Source: Roseburia sp. (GTDB lineage: Bacteria; Bacillota_A; Clostridia; Lachnospirales; Lachnospiraceae). From it: 8,403 bases of DNA. The position numbers were made by a program, and so were the translations under genes. Positions 6,299-8,403 of the stretch are shown here, piece after piece. The stretch is from positions 1 to 8,403 of the forward strand of contig DXQT01000058.1 in the NCBI GenBank assembly GCA_019411365.1, given 5' to 3'. Within the stretch, counting starts at the first letter, position 1. Each line of letters starts with the position of its first letter. The notes beneath the pieces are model-generated. The model made no database searches. It was not told where the DNA came from and was given only the letters and a program-made list of their open reading frames with translations.

Positions 6299-6351
6299 GA
6301 AGAGTTTCGCAAACGCCTAAAAAAGAGGATCGATGAAAGGAGAAATGAACC

Positions 6352-8325
6352 ATGGAAAAGAAAAACATTGGACTTGGAGTAGCTGCACTTGCAGCAGGAG
6401 CAGGAGCCGTGGCACTTGCCGCAAAGAATCATAAGAATAACGTCAAAAATGAGGTGAAAAAAGCGGCAGCAAATGCACCTGAGCAGGAATACCGCAATAC
6501 AGAGCGCGGAAAAAATGAAAAAAACAGCAAAGGCATTTATTATACCAACGGTAACTATGAAGCTTTTGCAAGACCAAAGAAACCGCAGGGGGTTGACGAA
6601 AAAAGTGCATATATAGTAGGAAGCGGCCTTGCTTCTCTGGCAGCAGCCTGCTTTCTGGTAAGAGATGGACAGATGCCGGGAGATCACATCCATATTTTGG
6701 AGGCAATGGACATTGCAGGTGGAGCATGTGATGGCATTTATGATGCGACCAGAGGTTATGTAATGCGTGGCGGACGTGAGATGGAAAATCATTTTGAGTG
6801 TCTGTGGGATTTATTCCGGAGCATTCCATCCATTGAGACGCCGGGAGTTTCTGTTCTGGATGAGTATTACTGGTTAAATAAAGAAGATCCAAACTATTCT
6901 CTTTGCCGTGCAACGGAAAAACAGGGAAAAGATGCGCACACCGATGGGAAATTCAACTTAAGTCAGAAAGGCTGCATGGAGATCATGAAACTTTTCATGA
7001 CAAAAGACGAGGATCTTTACGATAAGACGATCGAGGATGTATTTGATGATGAGGTGTTTGATTCCACATTCTGGCTGTATTGGAGAACCATGTTTGCATT
7101 TGAAAACTGGCACAGCGCATTGGAAATGAAACTTTATTTCCAGCGTTTTATTCATCATATCGCAGGACTGCCGGATTTCTCAGCACTGAAATTCACAAAA
7201 TACAATCAGTATGAATCACTGATCCTTCCGATGCAGAAATATCTGGAGGAAGCAGGTGTTGATTTCCAGTTTAATACAGAAGTGACCAACGTTATTTTTG
7301 AGATCAAAGATGGAAAGAAAGTGGCAAAAACAATCGAGTGTAAGGTAAAAGGTGTGGAAGAGGGCATCACATTAACAGAAAACGATCTCGTATTTGTCAC
7401 AAACGGAAGCTGTACCGAGGGAACTATTTACGGAGACCAGAATCATGCGCCAAACGGTGATGCAGAGGTTCGTACAAGCGGCTGCTGGAATTTATGGAAA
7501 AATATTGCAAAACAGGATCCGTCCTTCGGACACCCGGAGAAATTCTGCTCTGATATTGCAAAAACAAACTGGGAATCTGCAACCGTCACAACATTAGATG
7601 ATAAGATCATTCCTTATATTATGGATATCTGTAAGAGAGATCCGAGAACCGGAAAAGTTGTGACAGGTGGTATCGTGAGCTGCCAGGATTCCAGCTGGCT
7701 GTTAAGCTGGACGATCAATCGTCAGGGACAGTTCAAAGAGCAGGATAAAAATCAGGTCTGCGTATGGGTTTATGGATTATTTACCGATGTACCGGGCGAT
7801 TATATTAAGAAACCAATGAAAGAATGTACCGGAAAAGAGATCACAGAAGAGTGGCTTTATCATCTGGGTGTTCCGACAGAAAAAATCGGAGAGCTTGCTG
7901 AACACAGCGCCATCTGTGTTCCAACCATGATGCCATATATCACAGCATTCTTTATGCCAAGAACCAAAGGGGACAGACCGGATGTCATCCCGGACGGCTG
8001 CGTGAACTTTGCATTCTTAGGACAGTTTGCAGAGACTCCGAGAGATACCGTATTCACAACAGAGTATTCTGTGAGAACAGCAATGGAAGCTGTTTATGGA
8101 TTGCTTGGTGTAGACCGTGGTGTGCCTGAGGTCTGGGGAAGTGTTTATGATATCCGCGAACTCTTAGACAGCAGTGTAAAACTCATGGACGGAAAGTCTC
8201 CGCTTGAAATCTCATTGCCGGGACCGTTAAACGCATTGAAGAAACCATTGCTTCGTGTGGTAAAAGGAACTGTCATTGAAAAAGTACTGCGCGATCATAA
8301 TGTGATTAAAGAAGGTATAATCTGA
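6352..8325 (+). CDS. ohyA: Oleate hydratase (FAD-dependent fatty-acid double-bond hydratase)
   Basis: The 657-residue protein is an oleate hydratase, which adds water to the cis-9 double bond of oleic or linoleic acid to give 10-hydroxy fatty acids, detoxifying free fatty acids. The FAD-binding Rossmann turn is GSGLASLAAA (90-99). RGGREMENHF (139-148) holds Glu143, and EMKLYFQRFIHHI (258-270) holds Tyr262; by my alignment from memory these match catalytic Glu82 and Tyr201 of the Staphylococcus aureus enzyme at a constant offset of 61. The core begins at YYTNGNYEAF (63-72), where typical family members start. Residues 1-61 are an extra lysine- and alanine-rich stretch with a hydrophobic run at 6-24. 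No alternative start codon lies between Met1 and Met108, and AAGGAG sits nine bases before the ATG, so the extension is real. The basic C-terminal helix (about 629-650) may touch the membrane. Confidence 0.96.
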   Translation: MEKKNIGLGVAALAAGAGAVALAAKNHKNNVKNEVKKAAANAPEQEYRNTERGKNEKNSKGIYYTNGNYEAFARPKKPQGVDEKSAYIVGSGLASLAAACFLVRDGQMPGDHIHILEAMDIAGGACDGIYDATRGYVMRGGREMENHFECLWDLFRSIPSIETPGVSVLDEYYWLNKEDPNYSLCRATEKQGKDAHTDGKFNLSQKGCMEIMKLFMTKDEDLYDKTIEDVFDDEVFDSTFWLYWRTMFAFENWHSALEMKLYFQRFIHHIAGLPDFSALKFTKYNQYESLILPMQKYLEEAGVDFQFNTEVTNVIFEIKDGKKVAKTIECKVKGVEEGITLTENDLVFVTNGSCTEGTIYGDQNHAPNGDAEVRTSGCWNLWKNIAKQDPSFGHPEKFCSDIAKTNWESATVTTLDDKIIPYIMDICKRDPRTGKVVTGGIVSCQDSSWLLSWTINRQGQFKEQDKNQVCVWVYGLFTDVPGDYIKKPMKECTGKEITEEWLYHLGVPTEKIGELAEHSAICVPTMMPYITAFFMPRTKGDRPDVIPDGCVNFAFLGQFAETPRDTVFTTEYSVRTAMEAVYGLLGVDRGVPEVWGSVYDIRELLDSSVKLMDGKSPLEISLPGPLNALKKPLLRVVKGTVIEKVLRDHNVIKEGII

Positions 8326-8371
8326 TTTTTCAATCTGAAAAACAGACAAAAAAGAAATGTAATTTTTTGTC
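8321..8371 (+). terminator. AT-rich hairpins after ohyA, weak terminator candidates
   Basis: Two hairpins follow the stop codon. TCTG-A-TTTTTCA (8321-8332) pairs with TGAAAAACAGA (8336-8346), with the single A bulged. GACAAAAAA (8345-8353) pairs with TTTTTTGTC (8363-8371). The two overlap at 8345-8346 and cannot both form fully. Neither is followed by a plus-strand U-run, so intrinsic termination here is uncertain. Confidence 0.3.
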
Positions 8372-8381
8372 AAAAAAGATG

Positions 8382-8387
8382 TTGACA
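8382..8387 (+). promoter_or_regulatory. Consensus -35 box at the right edge
   Basis: TTGACA is a perfect -35 hexamer. With a 17-base spacer its -10 box would begin at 8405, just outside the window. It probably belongs to the next plus-strand gene, but half of the promoter is not visible. Confidence 0.35.
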
Positions 8388-8403
8388 AATGAATTGTGGT
8401 TTG

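Larger units (their letters stand above)
6104..6312. repeat. MITE-like imperfect palindrome with long terminal inverted repeats
   Basis: TTGCGAAACTC (6104-6114) and its exact complement GAGTTTCGCAA (6302-6312) bound a 209-base segment. The inverted repeat continues inward: 6104-6136 matches the complement of 6280-6312 at 24 of 33 positions without gaps. Shared blocks AACAAAA (6145-6151 against 6265-6271) and GAAAACAC (6158-6165 against 6252-6259) extend it to about 62 bases per arm. Weak similarity outside the ends (AGxC) suggests that the true limits may be near 6098 and 6318. The centre holds a strong hairpin (6172-6235). No transposase gene is present. I see no clear target-site duplication. 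It could be a non-autonomous mobile element or a large cis-acting RNA; I do not recognise a named family. An 83-codon minus-strand reading frame crosses it but has no RBS case and looks spurious. Confidence 0.7.

Noticed and set aside
6241..6420. A plus-strand open frame in the element's right arm reading FEQLKEDYEEF, similar to the tetR end (NFEQVKEK)
   Set aside because: It has no start codon, and differences between the two repeat copies do not favour third codon positions. The resemblance to the tetR tail is short. A decayed tetR duplicate is possible but not supported beyond about ten residues.
6295..6913. Long minus-strand frames overlapping the start of ohyA
   Set aside because: They are complements of the oleate hydratase coding sequence, with many Cys, His and Phe residues and no start signals, as expected for antisense shadows.
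1..8403. CRISPR arrays, tRNA or rRNA genes, transposase or phage genes
   Set aside because: No regularly spaced repeats, tRNA cloverleaf, rRNA segment or recombinase reading frame was seen on either strand.

Overview
The window looks like a chromosomal segment of a low-to-moderate GC Firmicute, most likely a gut Lachnospiraceae (Roseburia-like). I infer this from strong AGGAG-type ribosome binding sites, TTGACA/TATAAT promoters with 17-base spacers, a tandem glycine riboswitch in front of a sodium:alanine symporter, and a long oleate hydratase. The genus is a guess; no rRNA or other marker is present. Five protein-coding genes are well supported, and all look intact.

Layout. (1) 111-1520, minus strand: an AGCS-family sodium:alanine/glycine symporter. 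It is read from a clear promoter (1916-1944) through a two-aptamer glycine riboswitch (about 1726-1905) and a U-tailed hairpin (1633-1663) that is probably the expression platform. (2) 2239-3708, plus: a two-domain PPK2-type polyphosphate:AMP phosphotransferase whose N-terminal domain has lost part of its active-site motif. (3) 3718-5100, minus: a MATE-family multidrug/Na+ antiporter, convergent with gene 2 with only 9 bases between the stop codons. (4) 5359-5925, plus: a short TetR-family regulator with a TTG start, divergent from the MATE gene. Both promoters of this divergent pair can be read in the 258-base gap. (5) 6352-8325, plus: a FAD-dependent oleate hydratase (OhyA, formerly 'myosin-cross-reactive antigen') with an extra N-terminal stretch of about 61 residues that holds a hydrophobic segment.

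The most unusual stretch is the 426-base gap between tetR and ohyA. It holds two stacked terminators (5962-5997 and a 26-bp inverted repeat at 5995-6047) and then a good promoter (6048-6076). After these comes a roughly 209-bp imperfect palindrome (6104-6312, perhaps 6098-6318) with long terminal inverted repeats around a strong internal hairpin. A second, solo copy of its right-hand end lies at 5941-5984. This has the architecture of a miniature inverted-repeat element, or of a large structured 5' leader RNA in front of ohyA. I do not recognise it as a named family.

How the genes fit together. There is no single operon. Genes 1 and 2 are divergent, 2 and 3 convergent, 3 and 4 divergent, and 4 and 5 co-directional but separated by terminators. 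The likely functional links are glycine sensing with amino-acid transport (riboswitch and symporter), possible control of the MATE pump by the divergent TetR protein, and possibly fatty-acid stress handling by TetR, MATE and OhyA together. The last link is inference from proximity only.
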